Of a DNA stretch of 64,000 nucleotides, positions 19,915 through 28,216 are shown piece by piece. The notes under the pieces are model-generated. The model worked only from the letters and a program-made list of their open reading frames with translations. It was not told the DNA's origin and did not search any database. A program made the position numbers and the translations under genes. Source of the stretch: Stakelama sediminis (lineage in GTDB: Bacteria > Pseudomonadota > Alphaproteobacteria > Sphingomonadales > Sphingomonadaceae); the NCBI RefSeq assembly GCF_014199335.1, contig NZ_JACIJI010000001.1, forward strand, positions 558,001 through 622,000, written 5' to 3'. The stretch's first letter is position 1. Each line of letters starts with the position of its first letter.

Positions 19915-20221
19915 AACTGTTGAACGCAAGAGGTTTTATTCCTCGTGCGGCTATTGGTGAGCGCAACGATTCTCGGGTGCGTGCTGCCCGGGTACTGTCT
20001 TATCGACTGCGGCGAATTCGCTCGGTTCCAAGACTTTGAAATAGAGTGATCGCCTTTCGTTATTCATATTTTCGCTCTTGCCGTTAAGGCGTAGTGGTCG
20101 ATACTGCGACCCAAGCTACCCGGCCCAACAGCAGTCGTCAGCCGCCCCCATTTTCCGCTGTCCTACAGCCGTGCTTTTGCGATAGCTGCTCTGCTCCCTT
20201 TGGATTGCGGAGCATCGAATC
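19915..20221. other. Gap between XRE operator and the double-HTH gene
   Basis: About 300 bases with no convincing gene. A 43-codon frame starts at 19908 inside the operator but has no ribosome-binding site. Sequence is of lower GC than the flanking core genes. A GCGGAGC site at the right end serves the gene starting at 20222. Confidence 0.5.
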
Positions 20222-21154
20222 ATGCCGAGACCTTCCCCATGGACGGACGCGCTGACGGCGCGGTTTTGCGAAGCCCTGCGCGTGCAGGGCGAGGTCCGGG
20301 CGGCGGCGCGCGCGGTGGGGGTGACGGCGGCGAGCGCCTATCGCCGTCGGGCGCGCGATCCGGGCTTTGCGGCGCGCTGGGACGCAGCACTGGCCGAGGC
20401 GAAGGCGGCGCGCTGTGCCGGGCGGTCGGCCGATGCGGCGGCGGCCCGGCGGCTGCTCCCCCAATATCGCATGCGCCATGACGGCTGGACGGCGGCGCGG
20501 CAGAAGCTGTTCCTGCGCGCGCTGTCCGAAACGGGGTGCGTGCGCGATGCGTGCAAGCGGGCGCGGATATCGTCGACCAGCGCCTATCGCATCCGCAAAT
20601 CCTCCCCCGCTTTTGCGCGTGCATGGACGCGGGCGCTGGCCAAGGCGCAGCCGACGATCGAGCAGGCGGCCTATGACCGGGCGGTGACGGGATGGGACGA
20701 GCCCATCGTTTCGGGCGGCAAGGTGGTGGCGCAGCGGCGGCGCTATTCGGATTCGCTGTTGCGGCTGTTGCTGCTGCGCGAGGAGGCGGGGGATGCCGGT
20801 GCGGGGGCGGATGCGGCCCCTGCCCCCGCTGGCGAGGCGCAGGGGGCGGCGCTGCGCGTGCCCGACTTCACCACCGGCATGTGGGGCGACCTGATCGCGC
20901 CGGACGGCAGCGTCGCCGATCCGCGCTCCCCGGTGGCGCAGGCCTGGCTGGCGGCGCAGGCGGTGCGGCAGGGCAATGCCGGAGATTGCGACGGATCGGG
21001 ATGGTGGGCGTGGGATACGCGGCAGGACTGTGTCGTGTATGAAAGCCAGATCGAGGCGAAGCGCGAGGTGCTGCGGCGGCTCGACCGGCTGGCGGCGGGG
21101 GAAGCGCGGGCCGGGGGCGCGGATGCCGCAGCCAGTGATCCGCCGCCGGGATAG
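20222..21154 (+). CDS. Protein with two HTH repeats (DNA-binding-like, sphingomonad family)
   Basis: 310 residues. Two related repeats are visible: residues 7-60 (WTDALTARFCEAL then GEVRAAARAVGVTAASAYRR) and about 93-145 (WTAARQKLFLRAL then GCVRDACKRARISSTSAYRI). Each ends in a helix-turn-helix like those of terminase small subunits and resolvases. After the second comes a block with AYDRAVTGWDEPIVSGGKVV and QRRRYSDSLLRLLL, as in HTH-domain proteins common in sphingomonads, which usually carry one such repeat. The last third is Ala/Gly/Pro-rich and acidic with no recognised domain. A regulator or phage-derived DNA-packaging relative is possible; the function is unknown. Confidence 0.7.
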   Translation: MPRPSPWTDALTARFCEALRVQGEVRAAARAVGVTAASAYRRRARDPGFAARWDAALAEAKAARCAGRSADAAAARRLLPQYRMRHDGWTAARQKLFLRALSETGCVRDACKRARISSTSAYRIRKSSPAFARAWTRALAKAQPTIEQAAYDRAVTGWDEPIVSGGKVVAQRRRYSDSLLRLLLLREEAGDAGAGADAAPAPAGEAQGAALRVPDFTTGMWGDLIAPDGSVADPRSPVAQAWLAAQAVRQGNAGDCDGSGWWAWDTRQDCVVYESQIEAKREVLRRLDRLAAGEARAGGADAAASDPPPG

Positions 21155-21216
21155 CGATGGGCCGCAGGGCGTGATGCGGCGCTTTCCTGCAAGCGGCGCA
21201 TGGTGTTCCGAACGGC

Positions 21217-21255
21217 TTGCCTCGCGTCGGATTAGCATTTAACGTTAGCGCTACC
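21217..21255 (+). promoter_or_regulatory. Promoter and LacI-type operator of the xylose operon
   Basis: GTTAGCGCTACC (21244-21255) has the AGCGCT core with near-symmetric flanks, the form of LacI-family operators and close to the XylR-type motif controlling xylose genes in Caulobacter. A candidate promoter TTGCCT (21217-21222), 17 bases, TAACGT (21240-21245) would start transcription within the operator, so a bound repressor would block it. The regulator gene is not in this window. Confidence 0.65.
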
Positions 21256-21296
21256 TAAAAACATACAGGCCGATCGATCCGGCTTAGGAGATGCAG

Positions 21297-22373
21297 ATGA
21301 AACCGGGTTCCAAATGGCGGTACGCAGCAGTTGCGGCCGCGCTTCTTTCCACCGCCGCGCTGGCCAAGGACGGACCGGTTGCGCCCAATGGCCGCCATTA
21401 TCTGTCGCAGCCGCTGGTCACGAGCATCTATACCGCCGATCCGTCCGCGCATGTCTTCAACGGAAAAATCTATATTTATCCGTCGCATGACATCAAGACG
21501 AACATTCCCGACGACGATCTGGGCAGCCAATATGCGATGCGCGACTATCGCGTGCTGGAAATGGACCATGTCGGCGGCAAGGTGACGGTCGGGCCGGTCG
21601 CGCTGGACGTCGATCAGGTGCCCTGGGCGGCGAAACAGATGTGGGCGCCCGATGCCGCGTACAAGAACGGGACCTATTATCTCTATTTCCCGGCGCGCGA
21701 CCATCAGGGTATTTTCCGCATCGGCGTCGCTACCTCGAAAAACCCGATGGGACCGTTCAAGGCCGATCCGAAGCCGATCCCCGGTGCCTATTCGATCGAC
21801 CCGGCGGTGTTCACCGATAGCGACGGCAAGAGCTATATGTATTTCGGCGGCATCTGGGGCGGGCAGCTGCAACGCTGGGTGACGGGGAAATACAATCCCC
21901 ACGGCTCCGCGACCGACCTGCATCAGGATGACAAGCCCGCGCTGACGGCCAAGGTTGCGATGCTGGCACCGGATATGCAGCATCTCGCCGAAAAACCGCG
22001 CGATGTCGTCATTCTGGGCAAGGATGGGAAGCCGGTGACCGGCGGCGAGCATGACAAGCGCTTTTTCGAGGCGTCGTGGATGTTCAAGCGCGACGGCAAA
22101 TATTATTTCACCTATTCGACCGGCGACACCCATTTCCTCGCCTATGCGATCGGCGACAACCCCTATGGCCCCTTCCACTATAAGGGGCATTTCCTGCTGC
22201 CGGTGCAGGGCTGGACGACGCATCAGTCGATCGTGAAGCACAACGGCAAATGGTGGCTGTTCTATGCGGACACCCAGCTTTCGAACAAGAATTCGCTGCG
22301 CAACGTCAAGGTGACGCAACTGCACTTCAATCCCGACGGGACGATCCAGACGATCGATCCGTTCACGCACTGA
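21297..22373 (+). CDS. Secreted glycoside hydrolase family 43 protein
   Basis: 358 residues. A signal peptide is clear (basic KPGSKWR, hydrophobic AAVAAALLSTAALA, cut before KDG). The mature part is a single five-bladed GH43 domain: the three acidic catalytic residues fit Asp48 (TADPSAHVF), Asp168 (SIDPAVF) and Glu258 (FFEASWMF). GH43 enzymes are mainly beta-xylosidases and arabinofuranosidases; with xylB and xylA next door a xylan or arabinoxylan side-chain substrate is likely. The ATG at 21297 is 6 bases after AGGAG; the ATG two codons earlier touches it and is less suitable. Confidence 0.88.
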   Translation: MKPGSKWRYAAVAAALLSTAALAKDGPVAPNGRHYLSQPLVTSIYTADPSAHVFNGKIYIYPSHDIKTNIPDDDLGSQYAMRDYRVLEMDHVGGKVTVGPVALDVDQVPWAAKQMWAPDAAYKNGTYYLYFPARDHQGIFRIGVATSKNPMGPFKADPKPIPGAYSIDPAVFTDSDGKSYMYFGGIWGGQLQRWVTGKYNPHGSATDLHQDDKPALTAKVAMLAPDMQHLAEKPRDVVILGKDGKPVTGGEHDKRFFEASWMFKRDGKYYFTYSTGDTHFLAYAIGDNPYGPFHYKGHFLLPVQGWTTHQSIVKHNGKWWLFYADTQLSNKNSLRNVKVTQLHFNPDGTIQTIDPFTH

Positions 22374-22379
22374 GGCGCC

Positions 22380-23831
22380 ATGTTCCTGGGTATCGATATC
22401 GGCACATCGGGTGTCAAAGCGGTCGTTCTGGACGAGCGCGGCAGTGTCGCGGGACAGGGTACCGCCGCGCTGACCGTGCAGCGTCCGCAGCCGCTATGGT
22501 CCGAACAGGACCCCGAAGCCTGGTGGAAGGCGACGACCGCCGCGGTGCGCGCGATTGCGCCGGAGGTGCGGCGGTCGGTGCGCGGCATCGGGCTGGCCGG
22601 GCAAATGCACGGGGCGACCCTGCTGGGCGCGGACGACCGGCCGCTACGCCCGGCGATCCTGTGGAATGACGGCCGCAGCGACACCGAATGCGCCGAGCTG
22701 GAAGCATCGGTGCCCGACCTGCGCGCGATATCGGGCAATATCGCCATGCCGGGCTTTACCGCGCCCAAGCTGCTCTGGGTGCGCAAGCAGGAGCCGGAGG
22801 TGTTCGCGCAGGTCAGGACCGTGCTGCTGCCCAAGGATTATGTCCGGCTGTGCATGACCGGCGACAAGGCATCCGACATGTCGGACAGCGCGGGCACGCT
22901 GTGGCTGGACGTCGCGGCGCGGCGCTGGAGCGACACGCTGCTTCATGCGACGGGGCTGAGCGAGGCCAATATGCCGCGCCTTGTCGAAGGCAGCGAGATT
23001 GCCGGACAGTTGCGCGCGGAGGTTGCCGAAAGCTGGGGCGTGCCGGTCGTGCCGGTGGCGGGCGGCGGCGGCGACAATGCCGCCGGTGCCGCGGGTATCG
23101 GCGTTGTCAGCGACGGCGACGCGTTATTGTCGCTCGGCACATCGGGCGTGATCTTCGTCGCCACGCGGGAATTCCGGCCCAACCCGGACCGCGCGGTCCA
23201 TGCCTTTTGCCACTGCCTGCCCGATCTGTGGCACCAGATGTCGGTGCATCTGTCGGCGGCGTCCTGCGTCGACTGGGCGGCGCGGCTGACCGGCACGACC
23301 AGCGTGGCCGACCTGTTCGCGCTGGCCGAATCGAGCGGTGTCGCCAGCGGACCGGAGCTTTTCCTCCCCTATCTCTCCGGCGAGCGCACGCCGCATAACG
23401 ATGCCCGCGTGCGCGGCGCGTTCCTGCGGCTCGACAACGATACCGACCCTGCCCGGCTGGCACAGGCGGTGCTGGAGGGCGTCGCCTTCGCGCTGGCCGA
23501 CGGGCTGGACGCGCTGCGCGACGCCGGAACGACCGTCGAGCAGTTGAGCGTGATCGGCGGCGGTGCGCGCTCCAGCTATTGGGGGTCGATCCTGGCGGCC
23601 GCGTTCGACACCCGGCTGGTCTATCTGAAAGGCGGCGAAGTCGGCCCCGCACTGGGGGCGGCCCGCCTGGCCCAGATTGCCGTCGACGGCGGCAGCGCCG
23701 CCGATGTCTGCACACCCCCGCCGGTGGCCCGCACCGTCGATCCCGACGCGGCGCTGGTCGCCGCGCTTTCCGAAAAGAAACAGGCGTTCAAGGACGCCTA
23801 TCCCCGCATTACGCCCAAGAAAGGTTCATGA
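22380..23831 (+). CDS. xylB: Xylulokinase
   Basis: 483 residues of the FGGY kinase family: [21 protein letters not shown] at the N-terminus binds phosphate, GQMHGATLL near residue 77 contains the substrate-binding His/Asp region, and the second half has [14 protein letters not shown] and [12 protein letters not shown]. It phosphorylates D-xylulose to xylulose 5-phosphate. It is 6 bases after the GH43 stop, and its stop overlaps the xylA start, so the three genes are one operon. Confidence 0.95.
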   Translation: MFLGIDIGTSGVKAVVLDERGSVAGQGTAALTVQRPQPLWSEQDPEAWWKATTAAVRAIAPEVRRSVRGIGLAGQMHGATLLGADDRPLRPAILWNDGRSDTECAELEASVPDLRAISGNIAMPGFTAPKLLWVRKQEPEVFAQVRTVLLPKDYVRLCMTGDKASDMSDSAGTLWLDVAARRWSDTLLHATGLSEANMPRLVEGSEIAGQLRAEVAESWGVPVVPVAGGGGDNAAGAAGIGVVSDGDALLSLGTSGVIFVATREFRPNPDRAVHAFCHCLPDLWHQMSVHLSAASCVDWAARLTGTTSVADLFALAESSGVASGPELFLPYLSGERTPHNDARVRGAFLRLDNDTDPARLAQAVLEGVAFALADGLDALRDAGTTVEQLSVIGGGARSSYWGSILAAAFDTRLVYLKGGEVGPALGAARLAQIAVDGGSAADVCTPPPVARTVDPDAALVAALSEKKQAFKDAYPRITPKKGS

Positions 23832-25144
23832 TGTCCGCCACCGATTATTTCAGCGAAATTGGCCCCGTTACCTATCAGGGGCCGGATGCCACCGATGAGC
23901 TTGCCTATCGTTTCTATGACAAGGACCGGATGGTGCTCGGCAAGCGGATGGAGGACCATCTGCGCTTGTCGGTGTGTTTCTGGCACACTTTCTGCTGGCC
24001 CGGCAGCGATGTGTTCGGCCCCGGCACCTTTGACCGCCCCTGGCTGGCCAATGCCCACACGCCGGAAGGTGCCGCCGACAAGCGCACCGTCGGGTTCGAT
24101 TTCGTCAAGCGGCTGGGCGTGCCCTATTACTGTTTCCACGATGTCGACGTGATGGCGCAGGCCCATAATGTCAGCGAATATAACCGCTATTTCGGCGAAG
24201 CAGTCGATCATCTGGAAAAGCTTCAGAGCGAAACCGGCATCGGCCTGTTGTGGGGCACCGCCAACCTGTTCAGCGATCCGCGCTATGCCGCCGGTGCCGC
24301 GACCAGCCCCTTCCCCGAAGTCTATGCCTGGGGGGCGCTTCAGGTGCGTTCGGCGCTGGAGGCGACCCACCGGCTGGGCGGCGCCAATTATGTGCTGTGG
24401 GGCGGTCGCGAAGGCTATGAAACGCTGCACAATACCGACCTGAAGCGCGAGCTGGACAATTTCGGCCGTTTCCTGTCGCTGGTCGTCGAGCACAAGCACA
24501 AGATCGGGTTCAAGGGCACGATCCTGATCGAACCCAAGCCGTTCGAGCCGACCAAGCATCAATATGATTTCGACACCGCGACGGTGTACGGTTTCCTGAA
24601 GCGCTATGGCCTAGAGGACGAAGTGTGTGTGAATATCGAGGCGAACCACGCGACGCTGGCCAGCCACACGTTCGAGCATGAGCTGGCGACCGCGAACGCG
24701 CTGGGCATTTTCGGTTCTATCGACGCCAATCGCGGCGATCCGCAAAATGGCTGGGACACCGACCAGTTCCCCAATTCCGTGCCCGAAATGACGCTGGCGA
24801 TGATCGAGGTGATCCGCGCGGGCGGCTTCACCACCGGCGGCTTCAACTTCGATTCGAAGGTGCGCCGCCAGTCGGTCGATGCGGTCGATATCTTCCACGG
24901 CCATGTCGGCGCCATCGACGTACTGGCCCGCGCGCTGCTCAACGCCGAAGCGATCATCGCGGACGGTCGCCTCGACCAGTTCAAGAAGGAGCGCTACGCC
25001 GGATGGGACGGCGAGCTGGGTCAGGCCATCGGCCAGAAAAACCTGTCCGAAATCGCCGATCTCGCAGTCGAACGCGACCTGAATCCCAAGCCGGTTTCGG
25101 GGCGTCAGGAGCGGTTGGAAAACCTGATCAACCGCTTCGTCTGA
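23828..25144 (+). CDS. xylA: Xylose isomerase
   Basis: 438 residues, the length of class II xylose isomerases. Family blocks are intact: catalytic His in YYCFHDVDV, metal ligands in [18 protein letters not shown] and [18 protein letters not shown], and [10 protein letters not shown]. It converts D-xylose to D-xylulose. ATGATG overlaps the xylB TGA stop; either ATG may start. The product feeds XylB, giving the isomerase pathway rather than the Weimberg pathway for this operon. Confidence 0.97.
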   Translation: MMSATDYFSEIGPVTYQGPDATDELAYRFYDKDRMVLGKRMEDHLRLSVCFWHTFCWPGSDVFGPGTFDRPWLANAHTPEGAADKRTVGFDFVKRLGVPYYCFHDVDVMAQAHNVSEYNRYFGEAVDHLEKLQSETGIGLLWGTANLFSDPRYAAGAATSPFPEVYAWGALQVRSALEATHRLGGANYVLWGGREGYETLHNTDLKRELDNFGRFLSLVVEHKHKIGFKGTILIEPKPFEPTKHQYDFDTATVYGFLKRYGLEDEVCVNIEANHATLASHTFEHELATANALGIFGSIDANRGDPQNGWDTDQFPNSVPEMTLAMIEVIRAGGFTTGGFNFDSKVRRQSVDAVDIFHGHVGAIDVLARALLNAEAIIADGRLDQFKKERYAGWDGELGQAIGQKNLSEIADLAVERDLNPKPVSGRQERLENLINRFV

Positions 25145-25165
25145 CCGCCACAGCTTCCTTGCCTC

Positions 25166-25201
25166 GCGCCGTCGTCCGATTGTGGCGGCGGCGCTTTTTT
25201 T
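25166..25201 (+). terminator. Intrinsic terminator of the xylose operon
   Basis: GCGCCGTCG (25166-25174) pairs with CGGCGGCGC (25186-25194), one wobble, followed by seven Ts. It begins 21 bases after the xylA stop codon. Confidence 0.88.
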
Positions 25202-25204
25202 GGG

Positions 25205-25236
25205 GAACCTATATCAATAGCTACCCACATAGGTTC
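25205..25236. repeat. 8-bp inverted repeat after the xylose terminator
   Basis: GAACCTAT (25205-25212) and ATAGGTTC (25229-25236) are exact complements around 16 bases. It sits at the border between the xylose operon and the lower-GC accessory patch. Possible operator or a scar of an insertion; nothing further supports either. Confidence 0.5.
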
Positions 25237-25347
25237 TCGTTAACCCAACGGTCACATCGGCCCTATAAGGAACGTTCTTGGACGATGGCTCGTTGACAAC
25301 CCGAAAGTCTAGCGCCACTTATGCTGCTGATACCTGAAGGGTGATTT

Positions 25348-25554
25348 ATGACATTCCATGATAAGCGCTTGATGGCGGCTAACCGGAGCGTCAACAGGTT
25401 CCGTAGGCGCCGCCTGCTCCAGCAAGGAGCTGGGACGATCAATCTTTGGAGCGCAATGCCGTCGATTGAGATGGGCGATATTGCGGACGATTGGAACGCG
25501 GTTGGTGCTGATTTGCGTAGGGCTCTTACCGTTTACGCCGACGAACGTGGCTGA
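25348..25554 (+). CDS. Hypothetical 68-residue protein
   Basis: Begins MTFHDKRLMAANRSVNRFRR, with a very basic first third and an acidic, helical second half containing DDWNAVGADLRRALTVYADE. No family recognised. An AAGGGTG site is upstream of the ATG. Its stop codon overlaps a possible GTG start of the DUF2335 gene (GTGGCTGA), consistent with coupled translation. A TTAACC/TATAAG pair with an 18-base spacer at 25240-25269 may be the promoter. Confidence 0.5.
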   Translation: MTFHDKRLMAANRSVNRFRRRRLLQQGAGTINLWSAMPSIEMGDIADDWNAVGADLRRALTVYADERG

Positions 25555-25864
25555 TCCAGACCGCCCCGCTCAGTCTGAGGGAATGCATTCACCAACTCAA
25601 GAAATCGTATCTAAGCTTAAGCCACTTCTCCGCCCCGAAAAGAGGGGGGAAGCTGAGCTCTTGATAGGCACGGTTCTCCATAAATTTCATAGCGGCCCGC
25701 TCCCAGCGCCCGAGGACTTGGCTCACTATGATGAAATTAGTCCCGGTGCCGCTGACCGCATTATCACCATGGCCGAAGATAATATGAAGCATCGGCACGC
25801 CATGGAAAGCGGTTTGGTGAAAAGCGAATATGGGCTCCGGACGCGAGGGCAATGGTTTCCCTGA
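25547..25864 (+). CDS. DUF2335 protein, N-terminal soluble part (frame ends early)
   Basis: 105 residues from a GTG at 25547; an ATG at 25583 is the alternative start. The FHSGPLPAPEDLAHYDEISPG part and AADRIITMAEDNMKHRHAME are typical of DUF2335, a family with a soluble helical segment followed by two membrane helices. Here the frame stops at RGQWFP, just where the membrane part should begin; that part continues in the -1 frame as the next gene. Either it is a frameshifted gene, a programmed frameshift at TGGTTTCCC, or a true two-protein split with overlapping ends. Confidence 0.6.
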   Translation: MADPDRPAQSEGMHSPTQEIVSKLKPLLRPEKRGEAELLIGTVLHKFHSGPLPAPEDLAHYDEISPGAADRIITMAEDNMKHRHAMESGLVKSEYGLRTRGQWFP

Positions 25865-26058
25865 CAGCACTCTTTGCGATGCTCGCCGTGATCGCATTCA
25901 CGTTTTGGCTAGGTCAGCCAATCGCTGGTTCTGTGCTCGGCGGTGCAACGCTTATTGCAATTACAGGGATGTTTCTTGGGCGCGACAGAGGCGTCACAGA
26001 ACAGGAGCCAACGCCGCCTGCCCCTAAGCCCTCTCGTCGCCCAAAGAGGCGCAAGTAG
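25852..26058 (+). CDS. DUF2335 membrane part in the -1 frame
   Basis: 68 residues from an ATG at 25852 that overlaps the previous gene by 13 bases. Residues 1-45 are two hydrophobic helices (VSLTALFAMLAVIAFTFWLG, then IAGSVLGGATLIAITGMFLG) with the GQPIAGSVLGG motif expected at the C-terminus of DUF2335 proteins, followed by a proline/lysine-rich basic tail. Read through with a -1 shift, it completes the preceding gene to family length. Translation as a separate small membrane protein is also possible. Confidence 0.6.
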   Translation: MVSLTALFAMLAVIAFTFWLGQPIAGSVLGGATLIAITGMFLGRDRGVTEQEPTPPAPKPSRRPKRRK

Positions 26059-26059
26059 C

Positions 26060-26359
26060 CTAATCAATAATCCGATTTATCTCGTCGAACAGGTATGGAG
26101 CCACTGTGATGGCCTTTTGGCGGGACGTAACCCGCTTGAAGTATTCAATGTCGTCACACATTTCCATGATGCCCTCTACCTTGCCGATCTGGCGAGTCAG
26201 GATGGTTCGGCCCTCGCCAGTTAGCCACTGATGGAACCGTGCACGGCGCTTGCCCTCATCGGTGATATTCAGCTTGTCGAGTTCCGCTTTCACGTAGCCG
26301 TGCTCGATAGGGTCATAGACGTATTTGTTGATAAACCTGCCGTAGTATTGAGGGGGAGG
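26060..26359 (-). pseudogene. C-terminal remnant of a P63C-domain-like protein
   Basis: A frame of about 100 codons with GKRRARFHQWLTGEGRTIL and IGKVEGIMEMCDDIEYFKR resembles the C-terminal part of P63C-domain proteins, which are usually several hundred residues and linked to mobile DNA. The reading continues upstream of the GTG at 26293 as PPPQYYGRFINKYVYDPIEH, also family-like, with no ATG and then loses similarity near the bioF promoter region. So the 5' part seems deleted. It could instead be a short expressed gene from 26293 (77 residues). Confidence 0.5.
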
Positions 26360-26471
26360 ATATCGACTGGTCGGGCATCGGCGCGGTGATCGCGAAGGAT
26401 GCCGGTCTCTGACCCCATAGTGCGCAACTGCACAGGTTGCCGGACAGTCATGGAGCGCTTAAGCGCACGCC

Positions 26472-27596
26472 ATGCCCCTGTTGTCACGGTACGCTGACCA
26501 TCTGGACGGTCTGAAACGCATTGCCCGGCTGCGCAGCCTGAACCCGCGCACCGGGCTGGATTTCGCGTCCAACGACTATCTGGCGCTGGCCGACAGCGAC
26601 GCGTTGCGCGACGCGGCGCGCGCGGCGCTGGAGCGCGGGGTGCCGACCGGGTCCGGCGGATCGCGGCTGCTGCGCGGCAACCATCCCGAACATGCGACGC
26701 TGGAGGCGGAGGCCGCCACGCTGTTCGGGGCGCAGGCCGCATTGTTCTTCGGCAGCGGGTTCGCCGCCAATGCCGCGCTGCTCGCCACCCTGCCGCAAAC
26801 CGGCGACCATATTTTCCACGACGCGCTGATCCATGCCAGCAGCCATGACGGGATGCGGCTGGCGCGCTGTGCCGCGACCGGCTTTGCCCATAACGACCCC
26901 GACGCCGCCGACCGGGCGATTGCCGCATGGCGCCGGGACGGCGGCACCGGCACGCCGTGGATCGCGGTCGAGAGCCTGTACAGCATGGACGGCGACCGTG
27001 CACCGCTGACCGACCTCTTGGCCGTCGCCCGCCGCCATGAGGCGATGCTGGCGATCGACGAGGCCCATGCAGGCGGCGTGTTCGGGCCGCGCGGCACCGG
27101 GCTGGCCGCGGGGCTGGCGGGCGAGGAGCGGGTCGTGCGGCTGGTGACGCTGGGCAAGGCCTATGGGTGCGAGGGCGCGCTGCTGCTGCTCCCCGCCGTG
27201 CTGCGCGACATGCTGGTCAACCGCGCGCGCGGGTTCATTTTCTCGACCGCCCCTTCCCCGCTGATGGCGGCGGTGGCGCGCGCGTCGCTGGCGCTGGTGG
27301 CCGGGGGCGACGCGATGCGGGCCGAACTGACGGAACTGGTCGCCTATGCAGGCGAAAGGCTGGAGCCGCTGGGCGCCGTGGCATCGGGATCGTCGATCCT
27401 GCCGCTGATTCTGGGCGAGGATGCCCGCGCCATGGCGGTCGCGGAAGCGTTGCAGCGGCGCGGGTTCGACGTGCGCGGCATTCGCCCGCCGACCGTTCCC
27501 GCCGGGACCGCGCGGCTGCGCATCGCCGTCACCCGCAATATCGACCGCGCCGCCATCGATGCGCTGGCGGACGCGCTGAAGGAGAGCATGGCATGA
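26472..27596 (+). CDS. bioF: 8-amino-7-oxononanoate synthase
   Basis: 374 residues of the PLP alpha-oxoamine synthase family: LDFASNDYLALA near the start, GSGGSRLLRGNHPEH, AIDEAHAGGVFGPRGTG, and the PLP lysine in TLGKAYGCEGA. It condenses pimeloyl-ACP with alanine in biotin synthesis. The stop overlaps the bioD ATG. No strong ribosome-binding site or known biotin-regulator box is visible upstream. Confidence 0.92.
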   Translation: MPLLSRYADHLDGLKRIARLRSLNPRTGLDFASNDYLALADSDALRDAARAALERGVPTGSGGSRLLRGNHPEHATLEAEAATLFGAQAALFFGSGFAANAALLATLPQTGDHIFHDALIHASSHDGMRLARCAATGFAHNDPDAADRAIAAWRRDGGTGTPWIAVESLYSMDGDRAPLTDLLAVARRHEAMLAIDEAHAGGVFGPRGTGLAAGLAGEERVVRLVTLGKAYGCEGALLLLPAVLRDMLVNRARGFIFSTAPSPLMAAVARASLALVAGGDAMRAELTELVAYAGERLEPLGAVASGSSILPLILGEDARAMAVAEALQRRGFDVRGIRPPTVPAGTARLRIAVTRNIDRAAIDALADALKESMA

Positions 27597-28216
27597 CCCG
27601 CATCGTCGTCACCGGCACCGATACCGGCATCGGCAAGACGGTGTTCGCCGCCGCCCTGACCGGGGCGCTGGGCGCGCACTATTGGAAGCCGATTCAGTCG
27701 GGGCTGGAGGATGAGGAGGATTCGCACGCGGTCGCGCGGCTGTCGGGCCGTCCGGCGGACACGATCCTGCCGCCCGCCTATCGCCTCAACACGCCGTGCT
27801 CCCCCCACCGCGCGGCGGAGATTGACGGGGTGACGATTGCCGACGATGCGCTGGCGCTGCCCGAAACGCCCGGCCCGCTGGTCGCGGAGGGCGCTGGCGG
27901 GGTGCTGGTGCCGGTGCGCCGCGACCTGCTGTTCGCCGACCTGTTCGCGCGCTGGCAGGTGCCGGTGGTACTGGTCGCGCGCACCATGCTGGGCACGATC
28001 AGCCACAGCCTGACCGCGATCGAGGCGCTGCGCAGCCGGGGCGTGCCGACCCGCGGGATCGCGTTCGTCGGCGACCCCGAACCCGACAGCGAAGCCACCA
28101 TCTGCGAGATCGGGGGCGTCAAGCGGCTGGGCCGCCTGCCGCGCCTCAACCCGCTGACGCCCGAAGCCCTTGCATCCACCTTCACCGAGCATTTCAACCC
28201 GGACGATTTCGCATGA
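27593..28216 (+). CDS. bioD: Dethiobiotin synthetase
   Basis: 207 residues with the P-loop GTDTGIGKT at residues 8-16 and VAEGAGGVLVPV in the middle, both BioD hallmarks. It closes the ureido ring of dethiobiotin using ATP and CO2. Starts within the bioF stop (ATGA) and ends within the bioA start. The frame is open far upstream in the bioF region, but only this ATG gives a BioD N-terminus. Confidence 0.93.
   Translation: MTRIVVTGTDTGIGKTVFAAALTGALGAHYWKPIQSGLEDEEDSHAVARLSGRPADTILPPAYRLNTPCSPHRAAEIDGVTIADDALALPETPGPLVAEGAGGVLVPVRRDLLFADLFARWQVPVVLVARTMLGTISHSLTAIEALRSRGVPTRGIAFVGDPEPDSEATICEIGGVKRLGRLPRLNPLTPEALASTFTEHFNPDDFA

Noticed and set aside
19908..20039. 43-codon frame starting inside the XRE operator on the plus strand
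   Set aside because: Its ATG is part of an operator half-site, it has no ribosome-binding site and the translation shows no conserved look.
25852..25864. Canonical -1 programmed frameshift signal
   Set aside because: TGGTTTCCC does not fit the X XXY YYZ heptamer with re-pairing of both tRNAs, so the split DUF2335 gene is reported without claiming programmed frameshifting.
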